64,000 nucleotides of DNA, taken from NCBI GenBank assembly GCA_023422835.1, contig JAFAGI010000012.1, positions 62,001 through 126,000 on the forward strand, in the 5' to 3' direction. This stretch comes from Bacteroidota bacterium. GTDB lineage: Bacteria > Bacteroidota > Bacteroidia > Chitinophagales > Chitinophagaceae. Below the pieces are notes generated by a model. That model saw only the letters and a list, made by a program, of their open reading frames with translations, made no database searches and was not told the DNA's origin. This document shows positions 33,353-42,600 of this stretch, one piece after another. Numbering within the stretch: the first letter of the stretch is position 1; every line of letters starts with the position of its first letter. The translations under genes and the position numbers were made by a program.

Positions 33353-34033
33353 ATGAAAAATATAATAATTACTGTTGATGGCTATTCTTCCTGCGGTAAA
33401 AGCACTTTAGCACGAGCCTTAGCCCAAGAGCTGAATTATATTTTCATTGATAGCGGAGCCATGTACCGCGCTATAACGCTTTATTTTCTCAACAACCAGA
33501 TAGATATATTTGACGAGCATGAACTGGAAAAAGCTTTAAGGAATATCAATCTGAAATTTCAGTACGATCCTGTTTCCGGTTCTTCTCATATCCACCTCAA
33601 TGGTGTGAATGTAGAAAATGAGATCCGGAAAATGAATGTGAGCAACGCTGTAAGCAAGGTTGCTGCGCTAGAGAAAGTAAGAGAATTTGCTGTGGAAATG
33701 CAGCGTAAAATGGGCCGCTCAAAAGGAATTGTAATGGACGGCAGAGATATCGGCACAACTGTTTTCCCTAAAGCAGAACTGAAAGTGTTTATGACCGCCG
33801 ATAAAAATATACGGGTAAAAAGACGCTACGATGAGCTGAAACAAAAAACCGGCTACGCCAACCTTAACGATGTGATCCGGAATATAGAAAACCGAGACCA
33901 CCTGGATACTACCCGTACAATAAGTCCGCTGCGCCAGGCTGAAGATGCGCTGGTTTTAGATAATTCTGAACTCAATGCCGAGGAACAACTTGCCATAGTG
34001 CTGCAATGGGCAAAAGAAAAAATTAACGGGTAA
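33353..34033 (+). CDS. cmk: (d)CMP kinase
   Basis: A 226-residue kinase that phosphorylates CMP and dCMP. Walker A is DGYSSCGKSTLARALAQEL near residues 8-26. YIFIDSGAMYRAITLYFLNN is the CMP-binding part, and GIVMDGRDIGTTVFPKAELK holds the conserved DGRDIGT. ENRDHLDTTRTISPLRQAED is the lid and end region. Length is standard. It is divergent from DUF2911 and stands alone; rpsA, its neighbour in many bacteria, is not here. Confidence 0.95.
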   Translation: MKNIIITVDGYSSCGKSTLARALAQELNYIFIDSGAMYRAITLYFLNNQIDIFDEHELEKALRNINLKFQYDPVSGSSHIHLNGVNVENEIRKMNVSNAVSKVAALEKVREFAVEMQRKMGRSKGIVMDGRDIGTTVFPKAELKVFMTADKNIRVKRRYDELKQKTGYANLNDVIRNIENRDHLDTTRTISPLRQAEDALVLDNSELNAEEQLAIVLQWAKEKING

Positions 34034-34232
34034 TGTTCCGCCTTTGCAGGCGAGCACCTTATGCCAATGTTCCGAAGCTGGCTCAAGTGTCCACTTGTGC
34101 CAGGCGCCTAAACAAGGTCTTAGTTCTTTTCTCTAACTTTTTTCTTGATACTTTAGGCTCAAGTGCTCGTGCAGCATGAAAGTTTTAAGATTACACCTCA
34201 GCAATCCAACCAGGCTTATTCTATAAAAGGAA

Positions 34233-34955
34233 TTAAATACCGCTTAAATAATCTACCAGTATCGCCGTGGCAATGGCCATCCCGAAGCTAAACAGTGTGC
34301 CGATGAGTATGTATTCGGTAAGCTTCCTGTCTTGGGCCTGTTTCAGGTCACTGAAACGGAATACAGACTTAGCTGTAATCAGAAAACCCACACCTTCCCA
34401 GTGATTCGTAAGGATCAGCCCAAACACCAGGAACCTTTCAAGAATACCAATAATTTTTCCTGCATTTTGCAGCGACCTGGTCTGCAGTTCCTCTGATTTT
34501 ATCACGGTAAAATCTGTCCATTTGGAAATAAAAGTGCGCACGATAATAGATGCCGGGTTGCTTAAAAAGACAAAGCCCGTAACGATCAATAGTGTATGTT
34601 TGTTCAACAGGTTAACCTCGCCTATAACCACTTTCTCCCGAATAATTACAGCACATATCAGCACTAAAACATGTATGAACTGATCCAGAAAAAAATACAG
34701 CCTCCGGTTTTCTTTTTTCTGATAACGCAACTTTAAAAAATCGGTAACGCCATGCAAAACACTGATCCCTGCTGCCATGGTAATAAACGAAAGATCCCAT
34801 ACAAAAAGCATGATCAGTAAAAAATGTATAAGTACATGAAGATAGAGCTTTGTGCTTTTATGCTTATGCTGCTCTTTCTCTGTAACCCATTTATCAGGCT
34901 GCAAAAAAAAGTCACCGATCAGGTGCGCCAATAGTAGTTTGAGCAGTAAAATCAT
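34233..34955 (-). CDS. DUF3307-family membrane protein
   Basis: A 240-residue inner-membrane protein with about six to seven helices. The N-terminus carries the DUF3307 signature: LLLAHLIGDFFLQPDKWVTE, with the Asp in the first helix, followed by STKLYLHVLIHFLLIMLFVW. The FFLDQFIHVLVLICAVI segment repeats the His/Asp-in-membrane theme. The function is unknown. Its start overlaps the stop of the SatD-like gene by four bases (ATGA), so the two are translationally coupled. SatD with DUF3307 is a recurrent pair in Bacteroidota, which suggests a two-part system. Confidence 0.88.
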   Translation of the reverse strand: MILLLKLLLAHLIGDFFLQPDKWVTEKEQHKHKSTKLYLHVLIHFLLIMLFVWDLSFITMAAGISVLHGVTDFLKLRYQKKENRRLYFFLDQFIHVLVLICAVIIREKVVIGEVNLLNKHTLLIVTGFVFLSNPASIIVRTFISKWTDFTVIKSEELQTRSLQNAGKIIGILERFLVFGLILTNHWEGVGFLITAKSVFRFSDLKQAQDRKLTEYILIGTLFSFGMAIATAILVDYLSGI

Positions 34956-35566
34956 GCAGGCAGTTGTTTTACCCGGTGAATATAATGTTGGTTCAGCTCC
35001 ATCAACAGATCAAAGTTAGCACGTTTTCTCCGCTGGCTTACTGCAGATTGCTTGATGTTTAAAATCTCTGCTATTTCCAGTTGTGTTCTTTCGCTATGCT
35101 CCAGCAATGTACTTACAATTTCGCAGGAAACGGCAGACCATTCATCCATGAACGTGGAAGCAAATTTAAAGAACAGGTTCATTTCCGAATCAAATTCTGC
35201 AAAGTCAGATTGTATGGCCAAGTTAACATTCTCGGCTTTCAGCGCATCTAATTTCCTGCCCGAATGTACAAAGGCGGAGCCATTAGCCTCCGTAATCTTG
35301 CGGGCATGATAGCTCTTCTTCCCCAGCCCGATGGCTATGCGCACATCTACATTGTCCAGTTTTTTTACTACAGATTTCAGGTGAATGCTTGCAACGAAAG
35401 CCGCTTCCGCATCTTTCAGCGCCAGCTGGAACTGGTCGCCACGGTATATTTCCCAGTCTGCGGGAGATTTACCGAAGCCTTTGAAGAAATCTTTTAGTGT
35501 CTTCATCAACACTGCTGATGAAGCTCCTTCGGAATTAATAATATCGCCGCTGATTACTGCTATCAT
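34952..35566 (-). CDS. SatD-family protein with C-terminal helix-turn-helix
   Basis: A 204-residue protein. Residues 1-130 match the SatD family (MIAVISGDIINSEG, WEIYRGDQFQLAL, VRIAIGLGKKSYHARKITEA, NGSAFVHSGRKLD), whose fold may be nucleotide-cyclase-like; this last point is only a suggestion from the strand pattern. Residues about 155-195 form a helix-turn-helix, seen in RTQLEIAEILNIKQSAVSQR, of the kind used to bind DNA. The start at ATG 35566 is preferred over the 15-codon longer frame. The 94 bases upstream hold several palindromes, and self-regulation is likely. Confidence 0.8.
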   Translation of the reverse strand: MIAVISGDIINSEGASSAVLMKTLKDFFKGFGKSPADWEIYRGDQFQLALKDAEAAFVASIHLKSVVKKLDNVDVRIAIGLGKKSYHARKITEANGSAFVHSGRKLDALKAENVNLAIQSDFAEFDSEMNLFFKFASTFMDEWSAVSCEIVSTLLEHSERTQLEIAEILNIKQSAVSQRRKRANFDLLMELNQHYIHRVKQLPA

Positions 35567-35588
35567 AACACGAATATAAGCAAAATCA

Positions 35589-35650
35589 CTAATAATCCGG
35601 ATTATTAGCAAAATCGCTAATAATTCTAAATATTAGCTGTAGAGCTAATA
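35589..35650. promoter_or_regulatory. Array of overlapping palindromes upstream of satD
   Basis: CTAATAATCC/GGATTATTAG is a perfect 20-base palindrome at 35589-35608. CTAATA-n8-TATTAG spans 35617-35636. TATTAGCT-gtag-AGCTAATA spans 35631-35650. The gap between the first two is itself an inverted repeat: ATTATTAGC-n6-GCTAATAAT, 35601-35624. All use the same ATTAG/CTAAT half-site. It lies between the thrS stop and the SatD start, so it may be an operator array, with the rightmost hairpin possibly also acting on thrS RNA. Confidence 0.65.
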
Positions 35651-35660
35651 TTTTTCACGA

Positions 35661-37595
35661 TCAGGCTAATTTTTCATTAACTTCTTGTTGAATGTGTGCG
35701 GCAAAGTCTTCGACAGCTTTAGCGCCCAGGTCGCCGACAGACTGTTTGCGCACGCCAACAGTACTGCTCTCCATTTCTTTTTCACCAACGATGAGCATGT
35801 ACGGAATCTTCTGCAATTCGGTATCGCGTATTTTCTTACCGATCTTTTCCTGGCGGTCGTCAATTTCTACGCGGATATCCTGTTTATGCAATATATCTTT
35901 TACCTGATTGGCATAGTCCATAAACTTATCGGATATAGGCAATATCTTCACCTGGGTGGGTACCAGCCAGAGCGGCAATTTGCCACCACAATGCTCTAAA
36001 AGCACAGCCACAAAGCGTTCCATGCTGCCGAAAGGTGCACGGTGTATCATCACGGGGCGCTTGCGGGAATTGTCACTGTCTACATACTCCAGTTCAAACC
36101 TTTCAGGCAGGCCGTAATCTACCTGTATGGTGCCTAACTGCCAGCTTCTGCCAATGGCATCCTTTACCATAAAGTCCAGCTTGGGACCGTAAAACGCAGC
36201 CTCGCCATACGCTTCCACTGTTCTTAAACCTCTTTCTGCAGCCGCTTCGCGGATGGCATTTTCGGCAATATCCCAGTTTTCTTCGGCGCCTATATACTTG
36301 CTCCTGTCTTCTTTATCGCGCAGGGAGACCTGTGCGATAAAATCGCTGAAGCCTAATGAATTAAACACATACAGCACCAAGTCTATCACTTTTTTAAATT
36401 CTTCTTTCACCTGGTCGGGGCGGCAAAACAGGTGTGCATCGTCTTGGGTAAAGCCGCGCACGCGGGTAAGGCCATGCAGCTCTCCTGCCTGCTCGTACCT
36501 GTAAACCGTACCAAACTCTGCATAGCGAACCGGCAGGTCTTTGTAAGACTTAGGTGATGTTTTGTATATCTCGCAGTGATGCGGGCAGTTCATGGGTTTC
36601 AGCAAAAACTCCTCTCCTTCATGCGGTGTTTTGATCGGCTGGAAACTATCCTTGCCATACTTCTCGTAGTGGCCGGAAGTTTTGTATAAATTAATGTTGC
36701 CGATGTGCGGAGTGATCACCGGCAGATAGCCACTTTCGATCTGGGCTTTTTGCAAAAATTGTTGCAGCCTTTCGCGCAGCATAGCGCCCTTGGGAAGCCA
36801 TAAAGGCAGCCCTGAGCCCACCTTCTCACTAAAAGCAAATAACTCCAGTTCTTTGCCGAGCTTGCGGTGGTCACGTTTCTTAGCCTCTTCCAACATTGCC
36901 AGATGCTCTTCCAGTTCTTTGTTGGAAGGAAAAGTAACGCCGTAGATACGCGTAAGCATTTTATTTTTTTCATCACCGCGCCAGTAAGCGCCGGCAATAT
37001 TCATCAGCCTGATAGCTTTGATGTAACCTGTGTTCGGAATGTGCGGACCGCGGCAGAGATCAGTAAAATCTCCCTGGGTATAGAAGGTAATGTTGCCATC
37101 TTCCAGCCCTTCGATCAGTTCTAATTTATAGGGATCATTTTTTTCGGTAAAATATGCAACAGCATCTGCCTTGGACACCTGTTTCCTGGAGAAGCGCTCT
37201 TTCTTAGAAGCGTGCTCCTTCATTTTCTTTTCTATTTTCGCAAGGTCTTCATCTGTAATTTTCTCATCGCTCAGGTCAATATCATAATAGAAGCCATTGG
37301 CAATGGGAGGGCCTATGGCAAACTTGGTATCGGGATAAAACTCCTGGATCGCTTCTGCCATCAGGTGTGCAGACGAATGCCAGAAGGTAGATTTTCCGCC
37401 TTCATCATCCCAAGTAAGGAATTTAATGGTTCCATCTTCAGTGATAGGCTGGAAAGCATCGATCACTTTGCCGTTGAACTCTATTGCCAGCACTTTACGC
37501 ATCAGCCCTTCGCTGATAGATTTAGCAACATCCAGCCCCGAAGCTCCATCGTCATAACTGCGCACCGCACCATCGGGGAAAGTAAGATTAATCAT
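35661..37595 (-). CDS. thrS: Threonine--tRNA ligase
   Basis: A 644-residue class II synthetase. It has a TGS domain (about 1-60: [20 protein letters not shown]), an editing domain (65-225) with [14 protein letters not shown] carrying the HxxxH pair and a later [13 protein letters not shown], and a catalytic core (about 240-535) with [11 protein letters not shown], whose Cys and following His bind zinc, and [20 protein letters not shown] (motif 2). The C-terminal anticodon-binding domain has [18 protein letters not shown] 37595 is chosen over the ATG two codons earlier. No T-box leader is visible. Confidence 0.96.
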   Translation of the reverse strand: MINLTFPDGAVRSYDDGASGLDVAKSISEGLMRKVLAIEFNGKVIDAFQPITEDGTIKFLTWDDEGGKSTFWHSSAHLMAEAIQEFYPDTKFAIGPPIANGFYYDIDLSDEKITDEDLAKIEKKMKEHASKKERFSRKQVSKADAVAYFTEKNDPYKLELIEGLEDGNITFYTQGDFTDLCRGPHIPNTGYIKAIRLMNIAGAYWRGDEKNKMLTRIYGVTFPSNKELEEHLAMLEEAKKRDHRKLGKELELFAFSEKVGSGLPLWLPKGAMLRERLQQFLQKAQIESGYLPVITPHIGNINLYKTSGHYEKYGKDSFQPIKTPHEGEEFLLKPMNCPHHCEIYKTSPKSYKDLPVRYAEFGTVYRYEQAGELHGLTRVRGFTQDDAHLFCRPDQVKEEFKKVIDLVLYVFNSLGFSDFIAQVSLRDKEDRSKYIGAEENWDIAENAIREAAAERGLRTVEAYGEAAFYGPKLDFMVKDAIGRSWQLGTIQVDYGLPERFELEYVDSDNSRKRPVMIHRAPFGSMERFVAVLLEHCGGKLPLWLVPTQVKILPISDKFMDYANQVKDILHKQDIRVEIDDRQEKIGKKIRDTELQKIPYMLIVGEKEMESSTVGVRKQSVGDLGAKAVEDFAAHIQQEVNEKLA

Positions 37596-37630
37596 ATACA
37601 TTAAAATTGTGTGTAATGAGATTTAAGTTG

Positions 37631-37638
37631 CAAAGATA
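37631..37638 (-). promoter_or_regulatory. Candidate -7 element for thrS
   Basis: On the minus strand this reads TATCTTTG, 35 bases before the ATG at 37595. A -33 box at the proper spacing is not seen. Confidence 0.4.
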
Positions 37639-37722
37639 AAAATTTGAAACAAGAATATCAGCTTTAATTAGTTTATATAAATAGGCTATGGTTTTTGGTT
37701 TGGAATTTGTGGAAACAGCAGT

Positions 37723-38907
37723 ATGCAGCTCAGCCCCAAATTTCATCAGACAGAAGCTTTTAAAAAATTCTGGCAGCAAGGCAACGGTAAAGAAATGATC
37801 GCATTCAGCGGTGCCCAACCTTCTTTGGGGGGATTTGAAAAATATGCTCATCTTTATTACCACACTGATTTAGCAGGCGATGCAGCAGCACGTGAAACCC
37901 TGATGAACATGTCATTCCCGGCAGCCATGCGTATGATCACCGCCGCTGCAAGAGAAAATATTTCGCAGGAAAGCAGCCTTCCGCCCGGGTTAAAGCATAT
38001 GTTGCTGCAAATGCAGCAGGAACCCGCATGGCTCAACCGCGATTTGCTTGAGCGAGGCGCTGAACTGTGCCGGAGGGCAGGTTTGAATGCATTGATCGTT
38101 TTACGCGATTTTACTTTAATGGGCGGATATAACTACGCCTACCTGAACAAGCCTTTGATCTTTACCGAAGCTTTGAAGAAAGGTGCAGTGAAGCGGCTGA
38201 CCGACACGCTTGATTTCTGGGTAAACGTTACTCGCCAAGATGCTTTGAATATACATGGAAAAGGTTATGCAGCCTGCGTAAAAACAAGGGTGATACACGC
38301 CTACTCGCGACTGATGATACAGGAAATGATACAAGACTGGGACACAAGAGAATGGGGAAAGCCCATCAACAGTTGGGATATGATAGCTACGTACATTGGC
38401 TTCAGCCTCACATTTTTGCTGGGATTAAAGAAACTCAATGTGCGCTTTTCTGCAGAAGAAGAAGCAGGTATTTTCCATTTATGGAAATATATAGGCTACC
38501 TGCTAGGCATACCGGCAGCGTATATTCCTGAAAATGCTAAAGATGCAACCGCGCAATTTTACTTATGGACAAGCATACAACCCGTGGCTGACGCAGATTC
38601 TGTGATGCTGGCAGATGCGCTCTTGAATGAAAGCCTTGAATCAACCATTTATAAATACAGGTATCAAAGGAAACGGCTTCGCTACCTGCATATCTGCTGC
38701 AACTGGTTCCTGCTTGATAAAGAAACCAATAAACGGCTGAATATACCGGATGTTGCCTTTAAAAAACTTTTCCCTTCGTTTTTGCGATCCTTGAACAAGA
38801 ACATGCAAAAGCTTAGCAGGGAAACACAGCTGAAAAAGGGGCATCATGCCCAGCTTAAAGTGCTGGCAGATTACCTGCGAACGGCCCCTGAACATTTTTC
38901 TGCATAA
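37723..38907 (+). CDS. MpaB/DUF2236-family oxygenase
   Basis: A 394-residue, mostly helical protein of the MpaB/Lcp (DUF2236) family, whose studied members are haem b dioxygenases or oxygenases (rubber-cleaving Lcp, mycophenolic-acid MpaB'). Family features seen here are RDFTLMGGYNYAYLNKPLIF, VKTRVIHAYSRLMIQEMIQD with a conserved Arg and His near residues 184-190, and WGKPINSWDMIATYIGFSL. No signal peptide is present. The substrate is unknown. It stands alone on the plus strand, divergent from thrS. Confidence 0.82.
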   Translation: MQLSPKFHQTEAFKKFWQQGNGKEMIAFSGAQPSLGGFEKYAHLYYHTDLAGDAAARETLMNMSFPAAMRMITAAARENISQESSLPPGLKHMLLQMQQEPAWLNRDLLERGAELCRRAGLNALIVLRDFTLMGGYNYAYLNKPLIFTEALKKGAVKRLTDTLDFWVNVTRQDALNIHGKGYAACVKTRVIHAYSRLMIQEMIQDWDTREWGKPINSWDMIATYIGFSLTFLLGLKKLNVRFSAEEEAGIFHLWKYIGYLLGIPAAYIPENAKDATAQFYLWTSIQPVADADSVMLADALLNESLESTIYKYRYQRKRLRYLHICCNWFLLDKETNKRLNIPDVAFKKLFPSFLRSLNKNMQKLSRETQLKKGHHAQLKVLADYLRTAPEHFSA

Positions 38908-39023
38908 TAATTGTAGCACTTTGCATAGGGATTACGTAATAGATTTTTAGCTAATCGGTAATTGAGCTGAAACTTTCAACAGCAGTAAAATCAAAATCAT
39001 TAAAAACACAATAAAACAAAAGC

Positions 39024-39494
39024 ATGGTATATTCTCCACACAGCATAAAAATGTTCGTGTTCACGCTGATTTCAGCAGTTTTTTTCTTTTCGTGCTCGCA
39101 GGTAAAAAACTCAGCTAAAAGTGAAGATATTGTTTTACATATCGGTTCTGCCTGCGGCTGGTGTGCGGGCACGGATTCGCTATATATTTCTTATCCTAAA
39201 CTGCATTACGAATACAAAGCGGGTTGCGGTGAAAAGGGACTGGCTAAAGACTCCACTATCAGTAAAGAGGACTGGAACGGCCTGGTAGCAACACTGGACA
39301 TGGCAGCTTTCAATAAAATTACCCTGAATACCTGTGCAGTCTGCGCCGATGGCTGCGATACCTGGATATCGGTGAGAAAAGGAAACGCTTACCATAAAAT
39401 TACATTCGATGATATAGATCATGAGCAATTAAATCCAGTACGCAAGTTTGTCGAGAGGTTAATAGCTCTGAAGAAAAAAACAGGAGTACGATAA
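39024..39494 (+). CDS. Cysteine-rich lipoprotein, unknown
   Basis: A 156-residue protein with an N-terminal membrane segment and lipobox VFFFSC (Cys near residue 25), so it is probably a lipoprotein. The mature part has seven further cysteines, in CGWCAG, KAGCGEKG and NTCAVCADGCDTW. The paired spacing suggests disulfides or metal binding, though no family is recognised. An internal ATG at 39051 would shorten the signal region by nine residues and is also possible. The next gene, also a lipoprotein, starts 10 bases after its stop. Confidence 0.72.
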   Translation: MVYSPHSIKMFVFTLISAVFFFSCSQVKNSAKSEDIVLHIGSACGWCAGTDSLYISYPKLHYEYKAGCGEKGLAKDSTISKEDWNGLVATLDMAAFNKITLNTCAVCADGCDTWISVRKGNAYHKITFDDIDHEQLNPVRKFVERLIALKKKTGVR

Positions 39495-39504
39495 AACCGA
39501 GGAA

Positions 39505-40332
39505 ATGAAAAACTTTTATAAATTCGTGATGCTGGTTTTAATATTAACAGCCGGATGCAGTCAGCATAACAACGACGAACAGGAAAATGATACTTTACCT
39601 ATCAACAGCTCACAAGTACAGCCCACAGCTGAAAAAAATATTTACGAGGGCTCGCCTGTTATTGCTGAGCGCATCAACGGCCCGGCAAACATCCGCGATA
39701 AAGCAAATGGAAAGATCATTTTTACATTAAACGACAGTACACTTGTAACTGCCACAGAAGCACGGGACGGATGGCACAACATCGGCATTACAGCAGAAAG
39801 CAATATCAAAGATGTAAACTATGACACACTGAAGGCCGGCACAAAGATCATTGTTAAAGGCAAGGTTGTGGGCGAAGTAATGACGGATATTTATGCTCCT
39901 AAATCTTCTGACGGGAAAGTTGCCTGGGCGGAACTTACCGGCTACACACATAAAGATAATATCTATGCCTATTCAGTAATTGAGAACGCGCTGACTGAAT
40001 ACATAAGAACTCTGAAAGACAGGAATATAGACAGTTTCAGGCCATTCATCAAAAGCTTTGCTATGGAAGACTATGATGTGCTGAATCCCTACCTCATGTA
40101 TTTTAATTATGAAAACTGGATAGACGATCCTTCACCCATGCCACGCGTGATCCTGGTATTTCATGAAAAAAAATTAATAGGCGTAGCGCACAGCAGGGAT
40201 TTAGAATTCCCGGATACAGTTAAAGATACACTGGAAAGGGGCTTTAAGGTAATGTTCTATAAAGATATACCCGAAGCCGTAAGGTCAGACTTTAAAAAGA
40301 AGTTCAATAACTTTATCACCCAGGTAGATTAA
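39505..40332 (+). CDS. SH3-like-domain lipoprotein
   Basis: A 275-residue lipoprotein: signal peptide MKNFYKFVMLVLILTAGC with the lipid-modified Cys at 18. A bacterial SH3-type domain starts near residue 55 (INGPANIRDKANGKIIFTLN and ATEARDGWHNIGI). After a linker, the C-terminal 120 residues (IRTLKDRNIDSFRPFIKSF to NFITQVD) form a helical domain not recognised. SH3b domains in bacteria often bind cell-wall peptides. It is probably cotranscribed with the cysteine-rich lipoprotein upstream. Confidence 0.72.
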   Translation: MKNFYKFVMLVLILTAGCSQHNNDEQENDTLPINSSQVQPTAEKNIYEGSPVIAERINGPANIRDKANGKIIFTLNDSTLVTATEARDGWHNIGITAESNIKDVNYDTLKAGTKIIVKGKVVGEVMTDIYAPKSSDGKVAWAELTGYTHKDNIYAYSVIENALTEYIRTLKDRNIDSFRPFIKSFAMEDYDVLNPYLMYFNYENWIDDPSPMPRVILVFHEKKLIGVAHSRDLEFPDTVKDTLERGFKVMFYKDIPEAVRSDFKKKFNNFITQVD

Positions 40333-40363
40333 GAGCTGTGGCAGGATTCAGATTTTTTTAAGT

Positions 40364-41230
40364 TTACGTAACAGGCACCAGTATCTGCATACAATTCCTC
40401 AGGCTTTCTTTCCAGTTTTTCAGTACAACATCATAGTCTTCTATAATTTTTGTTTTATCCAGAACCGAATAATATGGGCGCTTTGCGGGCGTGGGGAACT
40501 GTGAGGAAGGTATAGCATTTACTCTGCAGGTAAGGCCTGCAATATTTTTTATCTCTTCAGCAAAATCATACCAGGAAATAACTCCCTCATTGGTAAAATG
40601 ATAGATGCCGTATATTTTATTATCCCTTAAAATAATTTTTATAATGGCTTTGGCCAGGTCTCTGGCATACGTTGGCGTACCTACCTGGTCACTGACTACG
40701 CTGATCTCATCGCGCTCACTCATCAGCCTCAGCATTGTTTTTACAAAATTGGCACCGAAACTGCTGTAGACCCATGCGGTACGGATCACGATCGTTTTGG
40801 GATTCTTTTCAAAAGCCAGCACCTCGCCGTCTCTTTTTGTCAATCCGTAATAATTCAACGGATCTGTGGGTTCATCAGGCTTATAGGGTGTTTTTCCGTT
40901 ACCGTCAAAGACATAATCCGTAGAAATATGAATTAAAACCGTATCATTATTCTTACAATTATCTGCAATAATACCCACTGCCGTAGCGTTGATTTTTTCA
41001 GCCATCTCCCTGTCAGTCTCTGCTTTATCTACCGCAGTATACGCTCCGCAACTGATAAAATATGCAGGCTTATATTCATCAAAAACGGCATCAATGCTAT
41101 CTTTACTGCTCAGATCCATTTCATCTCTATCAACAAATACCCAGCGGTACTGCGGGTAAGAAAAATGCAGCAATTGCAATTCGCTGCCTAACTGGCCGTC
41201 TCTTCCTGTAACTAAAATTGTTGGCTTCAC
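40364..41230 (-). CDS. rfbD: dTDP-4-dehydrorhamnose reductase-like SDR
   Basis: A 288-residue extended short-chain dehydrogenase. The nucleotide-binding loop is ILVTGRDGQLGSELQ, STDYVFDG holds the catalytic Thr/Ser-Asp region, and the active-site Tyr-Lys pair is in YYGLTKRDGE. VRTAWVYSSFGANFVKTML is typical of RmlD. It would make dTDP-L-rhamnose. The GTG at 41230 is taken as start, because the longer frame (GTG 41269) overlaps the end of the upstream aminotransferase. The genes rmlA-C are not here. Pairing with a DegT aminotransferase suggests a deoxy- or amino-sugar for a surface glycan. Confidence 0.85.
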   Translation of the reverse strand: MKPTILVTGRDGQLGSELQLLHFSYPQYRWVFVDRDEMDLSSKDSIDAVFDEYKPAYFISCGAYTAVDKAETDREMAEKINATAVGIIADNCKNNDTVLIHISTDYVFDGNGKTPYKPDEPTDPLNYYGLTKRDGEVLAFEKNPKTIVIRTAWVYSSFGANFVKTMLRLMSERDEISVVSDQVGTPTYARDLAKAIIKIILRDNKIYGIYHFTNEGVISWYDFAEEIKNIAGLTCRVNAIPSSQFPTPAKRPYYSVLDKTKIIEDYDVVLKNWKESLRNCMQILVPVT

Positions 41231-41246
41231 GGTATATTTTTTTAGT

Positions 41247-42371
41247 TTAATTAATGTACTCCAGTACACTGCGGGTTATATATTTCAACTGCTCTTCATC
41301 CATTTCGGTATGTATTGGCAATGATATGACGCGCTCTGTAAGATAGTCAGTCACAGGCAGGTCGTACGCTACGTTGAACTGCTGAAACATTTCCTGGCGA
41401 TGCCCCGGCACCGGGTAATAAACCATAGCAGGAATCTGCTTTTGTGCCAAATGCTGCTGTAACCCAAATCTGTCGACGCCTTCCAGCACAAGCGTATACT
41501 GGTGAAACACATGCGTGGTATAAGGTGCAGGCCGGGGTGTAATGATTTTACGATTGCCGGCAAATGCGCTGTTGTAGTATGCAGCTACTTCATTGCGCGC
41601 TTTTGCATAGGCATCCAGGTGTTTTAATTTAATGTTCAGTACGGCAGCCTGAATGGTATCGAGCCTTGAATTGCAGCCGACTATTTCATGATAATATCTT
41701 TTATCAGAACCGTGGTTGGCAATTTTTTTAAGTTTAGCGGCCAGTATATCGTCATTTGTAAACATGGCGCCGCCATCGCCGTAGCAACCCAGGTTTTTTG
41801 CAGGAAAGAATGAGGTAGTACCCATGTGCCCGATCGTCCCGGCTTTGGCTATCTTTCCGTCAGCAAAAGTATAATCACAGCCGATAGCCTGGGCATTGTC
41901 TTCTACAACGTAGATGCCATGGCGGTTTGCCAAATCCATCAGCGGCTCCATATCCACCGACTGGCCGTAAAGATGTACCGGTACAATTGCTTTGGTTTTA
42001 GGCGTAATAGCTTTTTCAACCGATGCCATATTCATGCAGAAAGTGTCTTTGTCTACATCTACAAATACCGGTTTCAGCTTCAGCAAGGCAACAACTTCCG
42101 TAGTGGCTATAAACGTAAAAGACGGGGTAATCACTTCATCGCCGGGTTGCAGATCAAGCGCCATTAAGGCTATCTGCAAAGCATCTGTACCATTGGCACA
42201 GGGGATTACATGTTTTACGCCGAGGTAAGTTGCCAGCTGATCTGAGAAATCATGTACAGGCTGGCCATTAATAAAAGCGCTGCTTTCCAACACATCAATT
42301 ACTGCCTTATCTACTTCATGTTTTATTTTGTGGTACTGGCTTTTCAGGTCGACCATCTGTATCGCTCTCAT
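41247..42371 (-). CDS. DegT/DnrJ/EryC1/StrS-family sugar aminotransferase
   Basis: A 374-residue PLP-dependent enzyme that would aminate a nucleotide-linked keto-sugar. It starts RAIQMVDLKSQYHKIKHEV and shows GTDALQIALMALDLQPGDEV, VPVHLYGQSVDMEPLMDLA, VEDNAQAIGCDY with the PLP-binding Asp, and the Schiff-base lysine in FFPAKNLGCYGDGG. All the residues of the family are present. It precedes the RmlD-like gene by 16 bases and both are probably one transcript for making a surface sugar. The exact substrate cannot be told. Confidence 0.9.
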   Translation of the reverse strand: MRAIQMVDLKSQYHKIKHEVDKAVIDVLESSAFINGQPVHDFSDQLATYLGVKHVIPCANGTDALQIALMALDLQPGDEVITPSFTFIATTEVVALLKLKPVFVDVDKDTFCMNMASVEKAITPKTKAIVPVHLYGQSVDMEPLMDLANRHGIYVVEDNAQAIGCDYTFADGKIAKAGTIGHMGTTSFFPAKNLGCYGDGGAMFTNDDILAAKLKKIANHGSDKRYYHEIVGCNSRLDTIQAAVLNIKLKHLDAYAKARNEVAAYYNSAFAGNRKIITPRPAPYTTHVFHQYTLVLEGVDRFGLQQHLAQKQIPAMVYYPVPGHRQEMFQQFNVAYDLPVTDYLTERVISLPIHTEMDEEQLKYITRSVLEYIN

Positions 42372-42487
42372 CGGTAATATTTTGGCGGTAAAGTTAGTAA
42401 AAAGCCATTGAGCTGCAAGAGCATAACAGTTTTAAAACTTTTTTGGAATATAGTTTTTAAAAATTTATTTTTGCAAACCTTAAAACA

Positions 42488-42561
42488 GGTCCGATAGCTC
42501 AGCTGGATAGAGCAACTGCCTTCTAAGCAGTAGGTCTCAGGTTCGAATCCTGATCGGATCA
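42488..42561 (+). tRNA. tRNA-Arg (anticodon UCU)
   Basis: A 74-base cloverleaf. Acceptor GGTCCGA pairs with TCGGATC (one G-T wobble). The D-arm is GCTC-AGCTGGATA-GAGC. The anticodon stem ACTGC/GCAGT encloses loop CTTCTAA, with anticodon TCT. The variable loop is AGGTC, and the T-arm is TCAGG-TTCGAAT-CCTGA. The discriminator base is A, and CCA is not encoded. It reads AGA (and perhaps AGG) codons. Core-genome genes lie to its left and the PUL region to its right. Confidence 0.97.
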
Positions 42562-42567
42562 CACGTC

Positions 42568-42600
42568 AAAGCCGCATAAACAGTAAGTTTGGCGGCTTTT
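42568..42600 (+). terminator. Terminator after tRNA-Arg
   Basis: AAAGCCGC (42568-42575) pairs with GCGGCTTT (42592-42599) around a 16-base loop, followed by a short T-run, six bases after the tRNA. Confidence 0.75.

Noticed and set aside
37596..37722. T-box leader for thrS
   Set aside because: The 127-base spacer shows no T-box sequence or stem, and T-boxes are not expected in this phylum.
42368..42562. 64-codon minus-strand frame beginning IRSGFEPETYCLEG
   Set aside because: It is the translation of the antisense strand of tRNA-Arg and the upstream aminotransferase leader.
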